Below are positions 38,333 through 46,853 of a stretch of 64,000 nucleotides of DNA, piece by piece (position 1 is the stretch's first letter; the number at the start of each line of letters is the position of its first letter). The notes beneath the pieces were generated by a model that ran no database searches, was not told the DNA's origin, and worked only from the letters and a program-made list of their open reading frames with translations. Where the stretch lies: assembly GCF_004342985.1 (NCBI RefSeq), contig NZ_SMBO01000001.1, forward strand, positions 1,116,001 to 1,180,000, written 5' to 3'. The translations under genes were made by a program, and so were the position numbers. Source of the stretch: Novosphingobium sp. PhB57. Lineage in GTDB: Bacteria > Pseudomonadota > Alphaproteobacteria > Sphingomonadales > Sphingomonadaceae.

Positions 38333-40279
38333 TTGCCTGACGCCAATGTAATCGAATACAAGATGCACCGCGCCGGGCATTACCCCTTGCCCGTGGCGCA
38401 GTACTTGCGTCTGCGCGAACGAATCCCGCCGCTCTACGGACTCTTGTCGGTCAATGCGGCCATCCTGGCCTATACGCATCGTGCGCTGGCTCCCGGATTT
38501 CTCACCCTTACGATCCCCGCCGTCCTCATCGCCTGCTGCCTGATTCGCATGCTGGTATGGCTGCGCCCCATCGGCCAGCGCGATCTGGAAGCGGATGTCG
38601 CGCTGCGGCGCATGCGCCGGGCGATCTGGCTGGCGCTGGTCTTCGCCATGGCTTTCGCCGTCTGGTCGCTCTGCCTCGACCGTTACGGCGGCCCTTACGA
38701 ACATGGCCATGTCGCGGTTTTCGTGTCCGTCACCGTGCTCGGCTGCGTGTTCTGCCTGACGTTCCTGCCCACCGCCGCCCTGCTGATCTGCCTGACGGCA
38801 CTGGGCATGTTCCTCGTCTATTGCGTGACGACGGGTTCGGCGACGCTCACCGCCGTGGCGATCAACATCGCGCTGGTGGCGGCCGTGATCCTCAAGATCC
38901 TGCGCGACACGTACGATTCGTTCGTCGAACTGGAGGTCGCCCAGCGCGACTTGCGCGCCGAACGCCGGCAGGCTCAGGCGCTGGGTGACGAGAACGCCCG
39001 GCTGGCGCAGACCGACGCGCTTACCGGCCTGCCCAACCGCCGCTATTTCTTCGCCACGCTCGAAAACCTGCTGGAAAGCGGCGAAGACAGGGTCTTCTGC
39101 GTCGGCCTGATAGATCTGGACCGCTTCAAGCCCGTCAACGATACTTATGGCCATGCCCAGGGCGACCGGCTGCTCCAGGTCATCGGCACGCGCCTCATTG
39201 CGCAGTGCGATCCCAGCGTGACGATCGCCCGCCTCGGCGGCGACGAATTCGGCTTCATCGTGCCCGGCGGCCCCGACGAGGCGGAAGCGATCGCGCAGAA
39301 GTTCTGCGCCGCCATCCGCAGCCCGGCCCGGATCGGCGAAGTGACGATGGCCGTCGGCGGATCGGCGGGAATAGCGATCTATCCGGAAAGCGCGCGCACC
39401 GCGCATTCGCTTTACGACCGTGCCGACTTTGCGCTCTACCATGCCAAGAATCACCGGCGCGGCCAGTGCGTGCGCTTTTCCGATCACCTGGAAACCCTGA
39501 TCCGCTCCGAGCAGGCACTCGATGCAGCGATGCAGAGCGCGGACCTCTCGCGCGAACTCTCGGTCGCCTATCAGCCGATCATCGCCACCGAAAGCAACCA
39601 GCCAGTCGGCTTCGAATGCCTCGCCCGCTGGACCTCGCCCACGCTGGGCGTGATCGCGCCGGAAATGATGATCGCCGCGGCCGAACGCGTGGGCCGTGCC
39701 CGCGAAGTGACGGCGACCCTGTTCGATCATGCGCTCGATACCCTGGCCCGCCTGCCGCACCCCATCTCGGTCTCGTTCAACTTGTCGGGCCACGACATTT
39801 CGGACGCCGAGACAATCGGCACTTTGCTCGAACGGATCGAAACGAGCGGCAGCGACGCCCGTCGCCTGCTCTTCGAAATCACCGAGACGACCCTGATCGC
39901 CGAACTCGACACCGCTCGTATCGTCCTGGAGCGCCTGCGCGCCACCGGCGCCCGGATTGCGCTGGACGACTTCGGCACCGGCTATTCGAGCCTTTCTTCG
40001 CTGCACCAGTTGCCGCTCGACATGGTCAAGATCGACCGCAGCTTCGCGCCCCGGCTCGACGAGACCGTGGGCCGCCGCCTGATCTCGGCAATCCGTAACC
40101 TTGCGCGCGCGCTCTCGCTGGAATGCGTGATCGAAGGGATCGAGACCGAAGACCAGCTCCTCAGCGCCCGGATCGCCGGGTTCTCGCTGGCCCAGGGCTT
40201 CCACATCGCCCGGCCCATGTCGCTGGATGATATGCTGGCCCGGATCGAGACCTCTTCCAAGACCTGGCACATGGCCTGA
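38333..40279 (+). CDS. membrane GGDEF-EAL protein
   Basis: A cyclic-di-GMP turnover protein of 648 residues. Five or six hydrophobic segments fill residues 30-190. The GGDEF domain has intact GGDEF at 302-306 with DALTGLPNRR before it. In the EAL domain the signature reads ECL (428-430) in place of EAL, but the catalytic Glu, NLS, EITET, DDFGTGYSS, KIDRSF and EGIET remain, so hydrolysis is still possible. The start chosen is TTG 38333 because AGGAG stands 9 bases upstream; ATG 38261 and ATG 38363 are alternatives. It is divergent from hrpB. No PAS or receiver domain is visible. Confidence 0.88.
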   Translation: MPDANVIEYKMHRAGHYPLPVAQYLRLRERIPPLYGLLSVNAAILAYTHRALAPGFLTLTIPAVLIACCLIRMLVWLRPIGQRDLEADVALRRMRRAIWLALVFAMAFAVWSLCLDRYGGPYEHGHVAVFVSVTVLGCVFCLTFLPTAALLICLTALGMFLVYCVTTGSATLTAVAINIALVAAVILKILRDTYDSFVELEVAQRDLRAERRQAQALGDENARLAQTDALTGLPNRRYFFATLENLLESGEDRVFCVGLIDLDRFKPVNDTYGHAQGDRLLQVIGTRLIAQCDPSVTIARLGGDEFGFIVPGGPDEAEAIAQKFCAAIRSPARIGEVTMAVGGSAGIAIYPESARTAHSLYDRADFALYHAKNHRRGQCVRFSDHLETLIRSEQALDAAMQSADLSRELSVAYQPIIATESNQPVGFECLARWTSPTLGVIAPEMMIAAAERVGRAREVTATLFDHALDTLARLPHPISVSFNLSGHDISDAETIGTLLERIETSGSDARRLLFEITETTLIAELDTARIVLERLRATGARIALDDFGTGYSSLSSLHQLPLDMVKIDRSFAPRLDETVGRRLISAIRNLARALSLECVIEGIETEDQLLSARIAGFSLAQGFHIARPMSLDDMLARIETSSKTWHMA

Positions 40280-40340
40280 CCGGGCGGCTAGGACAGGCGG
40301 CTTGGCCCGGTTCAGTCCGCCATCCGCTTTCGCGGCCCGT

Positions 40341-41105
40341 TCAGATGTCGCTCTTGGTCCCGTAGTCGATGCGGATGCGCACCCAGGTCCCCAGCTGCGG
40401 CTTGCCGTTGATGCGCGGCGGAAGAACCTCGAACTGCCACGCCGCATTGAGCACCGCCCGGCCGAAGCCAGAGCCGCGCGGCGATTCGCCCAGGATCTGG
40501 CAATTGTCGACCTTGTAATGCTCCATGGTCTGGCAGGCGATCATGCCCCAGCCGGTATTGGGCCGCTTTTCCGGCAAGTACCCGCCCAGCTGCGCATCGG
40601 TGGGCCGGCGGAACCAGTCCGCGTTGTAGAGCGTCGCGCCGCCGGGGCCTTCGCCGGGGCCGTAAGTCCCGCCCGAACCGCCCGGTGCCGGAGCACCCTG
40701 CGCCAGCCCCTGCCCCTTCATCTTGCCGATATCCGCCGCGGCGAAGTCCTGGCTCGACATCTTGAGGAAGGTGAAAGCCGGTTTCTTCTCCACCGGCGTT
40801 TCGACAGGTGGCGTCGGCACTTTTTCCTGCACCACCGCGGCCTGCTGCTTCTGCTCGACCTTCTTTTCCTCGCGCTGCTTGGGCTGGGCCGGTTTGTCCC
40901 CGCCCTTGTCGCGATCGTGGTCGACGACATCGAACGTGGTCAGCGCGGTCGTCTTCTTCGCAAGTTCGGGAACGAGGCCCGTCTGGTAGATGGCCAGCAA
41001 CAGCGCAAGAAGGATCAGCCCCGCAGAGAGGAACGATGATACGAGGCGTTGGCGCGGCGAGCCGGGTTGATAACCCGACGGCGCCTGCTCGGATTCGGAG
41101 GGCAT
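40341..41105 (-). CDS. TonB-like periplasm-spanning protein
   Basis: A 254-residue protein with one N-terminal membrane anchor (LVSSFLSAGLILLALLLAIY, about 20-40). A charged Pro/Lys/Gln/Glu-rich spacer follows (KPAQPKQREEKKVEQKQQ), then a Gly-rich stretch and a C-terminal domain ending AVLNAAWQFEVLPPRINGKPQLGTWVRIRIDYG, which resembles TonB C-terminal domains. It may couple proton motive force to an outer membrane receptor. No exbB or exbD is adjacent. The domain contains two cysteines (IACQ, DNCQ) that could form a disulphide. ATG 41105 is preceded by AGG at a spacing of 7. Confidence 0.7.
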   Translation of the reverse strand: MPSESEQAPSGYQPGSPRQRLVSSFLSAGLILLALLLAIYQTGLVPELAKKTTALTTFDVVDHDRDKGGDKPAQPKQREEKKVEQKQQAAVVQEKVPTPPVETPVEKKPAFTFLKMSSQDFAAADIGKMKGQGLAQGAPAPGGSGGTYGPGEGPGGATLYNADWFRRPTDAQLGGYLPEKRPNTGWGMIACQTMEHYKVDNCQILGESPRGSGFGRAVLNAAWQFEVLPPRINGKPQLGTWVRIRIDYGTKSDI

Positions 41106-41254
41106 GACGCGGCCTGAATAGGGTGCTTCCCCTGCCACCGCAATTGCGGCCTTATTGCAACTTCATTGCACGGTGGACTGTTGCGCGAAAAGCCCACCGT
41201 GCGAGCGATGCCGGGCACCCGCCACCGCCCAACATCCTTGAAAATAGCGGAAAT

Positions 41255-42328
41255 TCAGCCCGTCAAACCCAGGAACCGGAACGGTGCATGGTCCACGAAG
41301 TCCTTGTTCGCCTCGCCCGAGAACGTGTGATCCTGATCTGGACCGAGATCGAGCTTCTTCACTTTGCCCGTCTCCTTCGAGAAATCGATCTTCTTCAGGT
41401 CGACCCAGAAGGTGTTGGGCGTCAAAGCCGATTCGAAGAAGTACAGCTGTCGCTTGTGATCGAAGACGATGCGCCAGCGGGTGGATGAGATGTTCGGTTC
41501 TTCCGGAGTGTTGATGCCATAGGGCACCGAGGCATTGCGGATCACGCTGAACACCGCGGCGAGCGCCTTGTTGGGGTCCGGTTCCTTGGGAATGGCGTTG
41601 ATATAGAAGGAAGCTCGCGCGAAGCGATCCGCCGCTCGGTTAGTGCCCGGCAACATGGTCGTGCCGCCGATGCCTTTCCAGTAAGTATTGAGTGCCAGTT
41701 GCTCGTCGTAAGTCGGCGAATTGGTCATGACCTGGAACTGGCGACCGTGGTGGATCACCTGCTTGCCGCCGATATATTCCACGATGGCGCTGTCTCCCGT
41801 GGCGTCCGACATGGAGAGGTGCACGGTCGTCAGGCGGTCCTCGCCCGGCACACTGTCGGTGACGACCGTGAAAGGCTCCTTTTCGAACGCCGCCACGGCC
41901 TCGGCAACGGTCGCGAAGTTGTCGAGCGCATATTGCGCCCAAGCCGCGATCGTCAGCCCCGGCTTACCCTTGCCATCGAAATGCGGATATTCCGATTCGA
42001 CCAGCCAGAGCATATTGGCGTTGAGCCCCTTCTCGTTGACACCGTCCGTGCTGGAGACGTCATAGCCGCTGACGACGACGCTGCCGTATTTCGAAGTCCA
42101 CTTGATGGAATTGGCCCCCGCCTCGCCGCTCCGCGCCATGCCCCGCGGCAGGATCCACAAGTTGGAGACGATGTCGCTCTTCCAGTCCATCGAACGGGCC
42201 GTGATGACGTTGTCGTTCGGCCCCAGATAGACTGCCCGCGTGCAGGCATCGGCGGCGACACCCGCGGTCAACAGGCCCGGCACGGCCAGCGCGCAAAGCG
42301 CCCGCCCGAATGTGATCGTCATGCGCAT
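41255..42328 (-). CDS. choloylglycine hydrolase / penicillin V acylase family
   Basis: An exported Ntn hydrolase of 357 residues. The signal peptide MRMTITFGRALCALAVPG ends at VAADA, so the mature enzyme would begin with Cys29, the expected N-terminal nucleophile (CTRAVYLG). ITARSMDW, VVVSGYDVSSTDGVNEKGLNANML, and VMTNSPTYDEQLA match linear-amide C-N hydrolases. Members cleave bile salts, penicillin V or N-acyl homoserine lactones; the substrate here is unknown. ATG 42328 has AGGAG 8 bases upstream. It lies 29 bases downstream of an outer membrane protein gene on the same strand, very likely one operon. Confidence 0.88.
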   Translation of the reverse strand: MRMTITFGRALCALAVPGLLTAGVAADACTRAVYLGPNDNVITARSMDWKSDIVSNLWILPRGMARSGEAGANSIKWTSKYGSVVVSGYDVSSTDGVNEKGLNANMLWLVESEYPHFDGKGKPGLTIAAWAQYALDNFATVAEAVAAFEKEPFTVVTDSVPGEDRLTTVHLSMSDATGDSAIVEYIGGKQVIHHGRQFQVMTNSPTYDEQLALNTYWKGIGGTTMLPGTNRAADRFARASFYINAIPKEPDPNKALAAVFSVIRNASVPYGINTPEEPNISSTRWRIVFDHKRQLYFFESALTPNTFWVDLKKIDFSKETGKVKKLDLGPDQDHTFSGEANKDFVDHAPFRFLGLTG

Positions 42329-42357
42329 CGGCAATTCTCCTCGTGGCAACGGAGCAA

Positions 42358-43263
42358 TCAGAAGAGCATCGACAGTCCCATCAGCGGGCCGCGTTGCTGC
42401 ATTTCCCAGACGAACTTGCCGCGCCCGGTGAAATCGGGCTGGTCGTAATCCTCGTAGATGAAGCGGTAACCTGCCCGCAGGATCGTGCGCTGCCCGAAGA
42501 CATGCGTGCGGTACCCCAGCATGGCGACAGCATTGACGCTGATGTCGGAGCCGGCGCCGAAGCCGCCCACGTCGGCCTGGGCGAAAAGATTCCAGCGCCG
42601 CGAGAGATCGGCATTCATGCGCAGACCCACGAAGGGATCGACCCAGTTCGCCCCTTTCGCCGTCTGCAGGGCCAGGGGCGCGACGGCGGCGCTGGCCTTC
42701 AGGTCGGTCCAGCGCAGGCCCACGGTCGGTTCGAAAGAGACGTTCCGGGGATTGCCGAAGGCCGTCTCGCCCGGAAGCGGAACGATCCAGGCCTTGTAGT
42801 AGAACCCGCCCGCCACGCGCGTGGTGCGGATGCTGAGATCCACGGGCAGCGACAGCACCTGCTCGGTCTGCGAGGTCTTCACATGCTGGGCATCGAGATA
42901 TCCGCCCCAGCGGCCGTTCACCACTTCGACGGTTCCCATGGCCGCAAGGTCGAGATGGTGGAAGATATCGCCGAAGGGCAAATGCGCCTGAGTCTGCAAC
43001 CCGGCCAGGCCAAGGTCGCCGCCAATGGAAGCGCCCCAGACATAAGGACTGACGATGAGCGTCCAGCCGGTGCCGCCGCGTCCGGCCGGAGGGGGCATTG
43101 GGACCCGCCCTTCATCGACGGTATCGACAGAAACGCCGCCGGCCTGACCGCCAGAGGCATCATCCGGAGCACCTTGCGCCCTCGCCTCGGAAAGTCCGGC
43201 AAGCCCACAAAGCAGGATGCCCGCGAGAAGGAACCGAAATGAGGATCGACCACTTCGAACCAA
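42358..43263 (-). CDS. outer membrane beta-barrel protein, unknown
   Basis: A 301-residue exported protein. The signal peptide covers about residues 1-29 (RFLLAGILLCGLAGLSEARA). After a Gly/Asp-rich linker come alternating polar and aromatic strands (GWTLIVSPYVWGASIGGDL, WGGYLDAQHVKT, GLRMNADLSRRWNLFAQADVGGFG, ILRAGYRFIYEDY) ending in SMLF with a terminal Phe, as in barrels inserted by the BAM complex. It resembles widespread 'outer membrane protein' hypotheticals. First gene of a pair with the choloylglycine-type hydrolase. Confidence 0.75.
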   Translation of the reverse strand: MVRSGRSSFRFLLAGILLCGLAGLSEARAQGAPDDASGGQAGGVSVDTVDEGRVPMPPPAGRGGTGWTLIVSPYVWGASIGGDLGLAGLQTQAHLPFGDIFHHLDLAAMGTVEVVNGRWGGYLDAQHVKTSQTEQVLSLPVDLSIRTTRVAGGFYYKAWIVPLPGETAFGNPRNVSFEPTVGLRWTDLKASAAVAPLALQTAKGANWVDPFVGLRMNADLSRRWNLFAQADVGGFGAGSDISVNAVAMLGYRTHVFGQRTILRAGYRFIYEDYDQPDFTGRGKFVWEMQQRGPLMGLSMLF

Positions 43264-43434
43264 CGACGATCTCCCGAGGCAGGAACTCGTAACGCCGCGA
43301 ACCTATAGCCATTGTCCTATAGTATCAACCTAATAGATCGACGCTTTACTCATTCATCCCGGCAGCCTCGTCGCAGGATTTCCAGCGACATTAAAGTTAC
43401 GCCAACGATAACTATCGGCAGAGCACATACGAAA

Positions 43435-43459
43435 ACGCCGGACAGATGCTGCCCGGCGT
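43435..43459 (-). terminator. terminator of the polyprenyl synthase gene
   Basis: On the minus strand ACGCCGG / CCGGCGT with an 11-base loop is followed by TTTTCG. It begins 30 bases past the stop. Confidence 0.8.
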
Positions 43460-43488
43460 CCGATAACGAAGATGGAAAAGCCCGAAGC

Positions 43489-44505
43489 TCAGTAGCGGCG
43501 CGCCACCGCGAACTCGACCGCTTCGCACATGGCCTCCCGCGCCGCGCCGGCGGGGAAGATCGAGAGCGAATCGATGGCCCGCTGGGCATAGAGACGCGCG
43601 CGTTCCCGCGTCGCCTCCACGCAGCCGTGGCGGTTGATGAGTTCCACGGCGTGGGCCAGGTCCTCATCCTCGGTGCGGAAACCGGCGATGGCGTCTTCCC
43701 AGAACTTGCGTTCCTCGGCATTGCCGCGCGCATAGGCCAGGATCACCGGCAGGGTCATCTTGCCCTCGCGGAAATCGTCACCCTTGTCCTTGCCCGATTC
43801 GGAGGCTTCCGAATCGTAGTCGATGGCGTCGTCGACCAGCTGGAACGCGATGCCGAGATTGCGACCGTAGGCGTCGAGCGCATGCTCCTCCGCCTCGTTC
43901 TTTTCGGCAACGATCGCCGGAATGCGCGTGGCGGCGGCGAAAAGCGCAGCGGTCTTGGAACCGATGATCTGGAGGTAGTGCTCCTCGCTCGTCTCGATCC
44001 GGCGCTGGGCGGTCAACTGATCGACCTCGCCCTCGGCAATGATCGAGCTGGCCTTGGAGAAGATCTTGAGGACCTTGAGGCTGCCGTCTTCCACCATCAA
44101 TTCGAAGGCGCGCGTGAACAGGAAATCGCCCACCAGAACCGTCGCGGGATTGCCGAAGACGATGTTGGCGGCGGCCTTGCCGCGGCGCATGTCCGAACCG
44201 TCGACGACATCGTCATGAAGCAGCGTGGCGGTGTGAAGGAATTCCACAGCCGCGGCCAGCTTGTGATGGCGGGTCCCTTGATAGCCGCACAGCTCCGCTG
44301 CCGCGACCATCAGCATCGGGCGCATGCGCTTGCCACCGCCCGAGATCAGATGCCCGGCAAGCGCCGGGATGAGCGGAATCTCGCTCTGCATCCGGTCCAG
44401 AATGACGGCGTTGACGCTGTTCATGCCGGGAGCGGTGAGCGCCAGCATGGGAGCGAGGGTAGGCTGCGACCCGCGTGCGCGCAGGGGAATGACATCGGCA
44501 CTCAT
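43489..44505 (-). CDS. ispB: polyprenyl diphosphate synthase (octaprenyl type)
   Basis: Trans-prenyltransferase of 338 residues that extends farnesyl diphosphate with isopentenyl diphosphate to make the ubiquinone side chain. GGGKRMRPML precedes the first aspartate motif in LLHDDVVDGSDMRRGK; the second is QLVDDAIDYDSE. It also has the KTAALFAAATRI and DDFREGKMTLPVI segments. Chain length (8 to 10 units) cannot be read directly; sphingomonads make Q10, so decaprenyl is possible. Start MSADVIPLR at 44505; another ATG lies four codons upstream. Divergent from chorismate mutase. Confidence 0.92.
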   Translation of the reverse strand: MSADVIPLRARGSQPTLAPMLALTAPGMNSVNAVILDRMQSEIPLIPALAGHLISGGGKRMRPMLMVAAAELCGYQGTRHHKLAAAVEFLHTATLLHDDVVDGSDMRRGKAAANIVFGNPATVLVGDFLFTRAFELMVEDGSLKVLKIFSKASSIIAEGEVDQLTAQRRIETSEEHYLQIIGSKTAALFAAATRIPAIVAEKNEAEEHALDAYGRNLGIAFQLVDDAIDYDSEASESGKDKGDDFREGKMTLPVILAYARGNAEERKFWEDAIAGFRTEDEDLAHAVELINRHGCVEATRERARLYAQRAIDSLSIFPAGAAREAMCEAVEFAVARRY

Positions 44506-44613
44506 CGACCCGCGCATTGCGCGTTCGGCGTCCGTAACGCAAGAGCGAATGCCACGGGACGGTCGAACGCCCCGACTGGAAGAGGCGGCGAACCCGTGCT
44601 AGCGGACCACGCG

Positions 44614-44916
44614 ATGACCCAGGACACTCCCGCAGCCGACCTCGTACTCGCCGGTTTCCGTGCGAGCATCGACAATATCGACGCCGCTCTGATCCACATG
44701 TTGGCGGAACGCTTCCGGATCACCCAGGCGGTAGGCGCCTATAAGGCGAAGAACGACCTTCCCGCCTCCGACCCCGGCCGCGAGGAACGCCAGATCGTGC
44801 GTCTGCGCAAGCTGGCGGAAGACGCCCATCTCGACCCCGATTTCGGCGAGAAGTTCATCCGCTTCATCATCGACGAAGTGATCCGCCACCACGAGCGCGC
44901 GAAGAACCAGGCCTGA
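44614..44916 (+). CDS. chorismate mutase, AroQ class
   Basis: Converts chorismate to prephenate for Phe and Tyr synthesis. 100 residues, a single all-helical AroQ domain: FRASIDNIDAALIHMLAERFRITQAVGAYKAKNDLPASDPGREERQ carries the expected Arg, Lys and acidic active-site residues. FGEKFIRFIIDEVIRHHERAK is the last helix. ATG 44614 or GTG 44596 may be the start; the ribosome site does not decide. Monofunctional, not fused to prephenate dehydratase. Confidence 0.9.
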   Translation: MTQDTPAADLVLAGFRASIDNIDAALIHMLAERFRITQAVGAYKAKNDLPASDPGREERQIVRLRKLAEDAHLDPDFGEKFIRFIIDEVIRHHERAKNQA

Positions 44917-44957
44917 GCCCAGGCCTTCAGGGAATCGGATCCGTATAGGGAGCCGTC

Positions 44958-44977
44958 GTCCCGGGATGGCCCGGGAC
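44958..44977. repeat. short palindromic repeat (gtcccggg type)
   Basis: Perfect stem gtcccggg / cccgggac with a 4-base loop, preceded by gtc and followed by ggc, 42 bases after chorismate mutase and before a convergent gene. Same class as 12736. Confidence 0.6.
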
Positions 44978-45010
44978 GGCAGCTCCTGAAGGAAAAGCTG
45001 GCCCGGAAGG

Positions 45011-45214
45011 TCAGTCTTCCACCAGATCCTGAAGCTTCGACATCAGCGTCTGGATACGCGTGGCCGCTTCGGTGAAGGTCGCCACGTCCTCGCGGTTGTT
45101 GTTGCCGCGCGCTTCCTTGGCAGCTTCGACATAGCCTTCGAGATCGGCTTCGAGGGCGTCGACGATGATTTCGATCTCGTCCGACGACAGCGACAGGTTG
45201 ATGGAATCGGTCAT
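45011..45214 (-). CDS. small acidic helical protein
   Basis: A 67-residue protein, MTDSINLSLSSDEIEIIVDAL at its start, predicted as two amphipathic helices with many Glu and Asp residues and no cysteine. ATG 45214 has AGGA 9 bases upstream, a good ribosome site. No family recognised. It lies downstream of the histidine kinase gene on the same strand, 135 bases from the PepSY-regulator-kinase group. Confidence 0.7.
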   Translation of the reverse strand: MTDSINLSLSSDEIEIIVDALEADLEGYVEAAKEARGNNNREDVATFTEAATRIQTLMSKLQDLVED

Positions 45215-45349
45215 GAAAGGGTCCTTGATCTGGTAAACCGCGCCAATGGGGATGAATGAACGGAGCCGCAACCGCCTCTGCGCCGGTTCCCACGAAAATC
45301 CCGTCCGAAGCCGGATACGGGAAGCCGGGCGCCGGATGGGACCGTGAAC

Positions 45350-46852
45350 CTAGGCATCGACCCGCGGCAGCTTGAGCTTGACCAGCAAGCCGCCCAGGTC
45401 CTCGCTCTCGTCGAGTTCCACGGTGCCGCCGTAGATTTCCACGACATCGCGCACGATGGCAAGGCCCAGCCCGGTGCCGGGCTTGCCGGTATCGAGACGC
45501 GCGCCGCGATCGAAGATGCGGATACGCTCGGTTTCGGGAATGCCCATGCCGTCGTCCTCGATCCACACTTCGCACAAGCGCGAAGTGCGATCGGGGTCCA
45601 CCGTCACGAACACGCTGCCGCCGCCGTACTTGGCTGCATTCTCGATCAGATTGCCGAGAATCTCCTCGAGATCCTGCTTTTCAAGGGCCACGACGGCGTC
45701 GTGATTGCCATCCAGGTCCAGCCGCGCCTGATCGTAGAGCCGCTCCACCGCGCGCAGCACGGCCTCCAGGCTCGGCCAGACTTCCGCGCGCGATTGCCCG
45801 ACGGCGCGTCGGCCGACCGCCCTCGCCCGTGCCAGATGGTGATCGACCTGGCGGCGCATGACCGCCGCTTCGCGAATCACGGTGTCCGAGAGGTCGGGCG
45901 CCTTGGCCGTGGCCGCGTTCATAACCACGGTAAGCGGCGTCTTGAGCGCGTGAGCGAGGTTGCCCGCATGCATGCGCGCTTCCTCGGCCTGTCTTTCGGT
46001 ATGGGCGAGCAGTGCATTCAGCTCGTCGACCAGCGGTTCCACTTCCTGCGGCAGCGGCTGGGTGACGCGGCTGGCCCCGGTCGTGCGCAGCTTCTGGATT
46101 GCGCGGCGCACATGGCGCAGCGGGAACAGGCCGTACCAGGTCTGCATGCCCGCCATGAGCAGCAGGCCGAAGCCCAGCGCGACGAAGCTGTAGACGAGAA
46201 TGCCGCGCACCATCTTGATCTGGTCGTTCAGATCGACCCGGCTGGCCGCGACCGTGAACATCCACTGGGCATCGCTGCCCGGCAGGATCACCGCCCGCTC
46301 CATCACGCGCAGGGGCTCGCCGGGAAACTGCGGGCTGTCATAGACGTGTTGCTGGGCGTCGAAATGCTCGGGCGGCACGTTGATGCTGCGGTCCCAGAGC
46401 GAACGCGACGGGAAATCCTCATGGCCCTTGGCGCGAATCTGCCAGTAGAGCCCGGAATTGGGCTCCAGAAAGCGCTGGTCGCCCAGCGGACGGATGAAGA
46501 AGACTTCGCCGTCCGGCCCGATTTCCACCGAGCCGATCATGCCGGTGAGCATGTAGCCGAGCTGCTCGTCGAAATTGCGCGTGATGAGGCCGGTCAGCGT
46601 CCGGTCGAGCGCCAGTCCGCCGACCAGCAGCAGGATGAAGATCCATCCCGCCGCGATCAGCATCATGCGGCGCGCGAGCGAGCCGGTATTGGCGGCCCGC
46701 ACCTGGGCGCCGCCGCTCTCTCCGGTTCCCGGCGCATGGGACCCGGCTTCGCTGGATCCCGCCGTACCGGCCCCCGCTACACCGGCAGCCGCCGCACGGG
46801 ACGCTTTCGTGCCGGATCCCGCTTCCGGGAGGCCCGTTTCCGGGGCTGACAC
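45350..46852 (-). CDS. sensor histidine kinase
   Basis: Inner-membrane sensor kinase partnering the response regulator upstream. Membrane segments (MMLIAAGWIFILLLVGGLAL and ILVYSFVALGFGLLLMAGM) enclose a periplasmic sensor domain of about 140 residues. A HAMP-like region follows, then the H-box NLAHALKTPLTVV, the N-box LGNLIENAAKYG, DDGMGI and GTGLGLAI. The frame extends well upstream of the first membrane segment through a Gly/Ala/Ser-rich stretch. Starts at GTG 46852 (one base past the regulator stop) or GTG 46702 are both possible, so the N-terminus is uncertain by about 50 residues. Confidence 0.88.
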   Translation of the reverse strand: MSAPETGLPEAGSGTKASRAAAAGVAGAGTAGSSEAGSHAPGTGESGGAQVRAANTGSLARRMMLIAAGWIFILLLVGGLALDRTLTGLITRNFDEQLGYMLTGMIGSVEIGPDGEVFFIRPLGDQRFLEPNSGLYWQIRAKGHEDFPSRSLWDRSINVPPEHFDAQQHVYDSPQFPGEPLRVMERAVILPGSDAQWMFTVAASRVDLNDQIKMVRGILVYSFVALGFGLLLMAGMQTWYGLFPLRHVRRAIQKLRTTGASRVTQPLPQEVEPLVDELNALLAHTERQAEEARMHAGNLAHALKTPLTVVMNAATAKAPDLSDTVIREAAVMRRQVDHHLARARAVGRRAVGQSRAEVWPSLEAVLRAVERLYDQARLDLDGNHDAVVALEKQDLEEILGNLIENAAKYGGGSVFVTVDPDRTSRLCEVWIEDDGMGIPETERIRIFDRGARLDTGKPGTGLGLAIVRDVVEIYGGTVELDESEDLGGLLVKLKLPRVDA

Positions 46853-46853
46853 G

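Noticed and set aside
38201..40447. Minus-strand open frame opposite the second GGDEF-EAL gene
   Set aside because: Antisense composition; the plus strand has intact GGDEF and EAL-type motifs.
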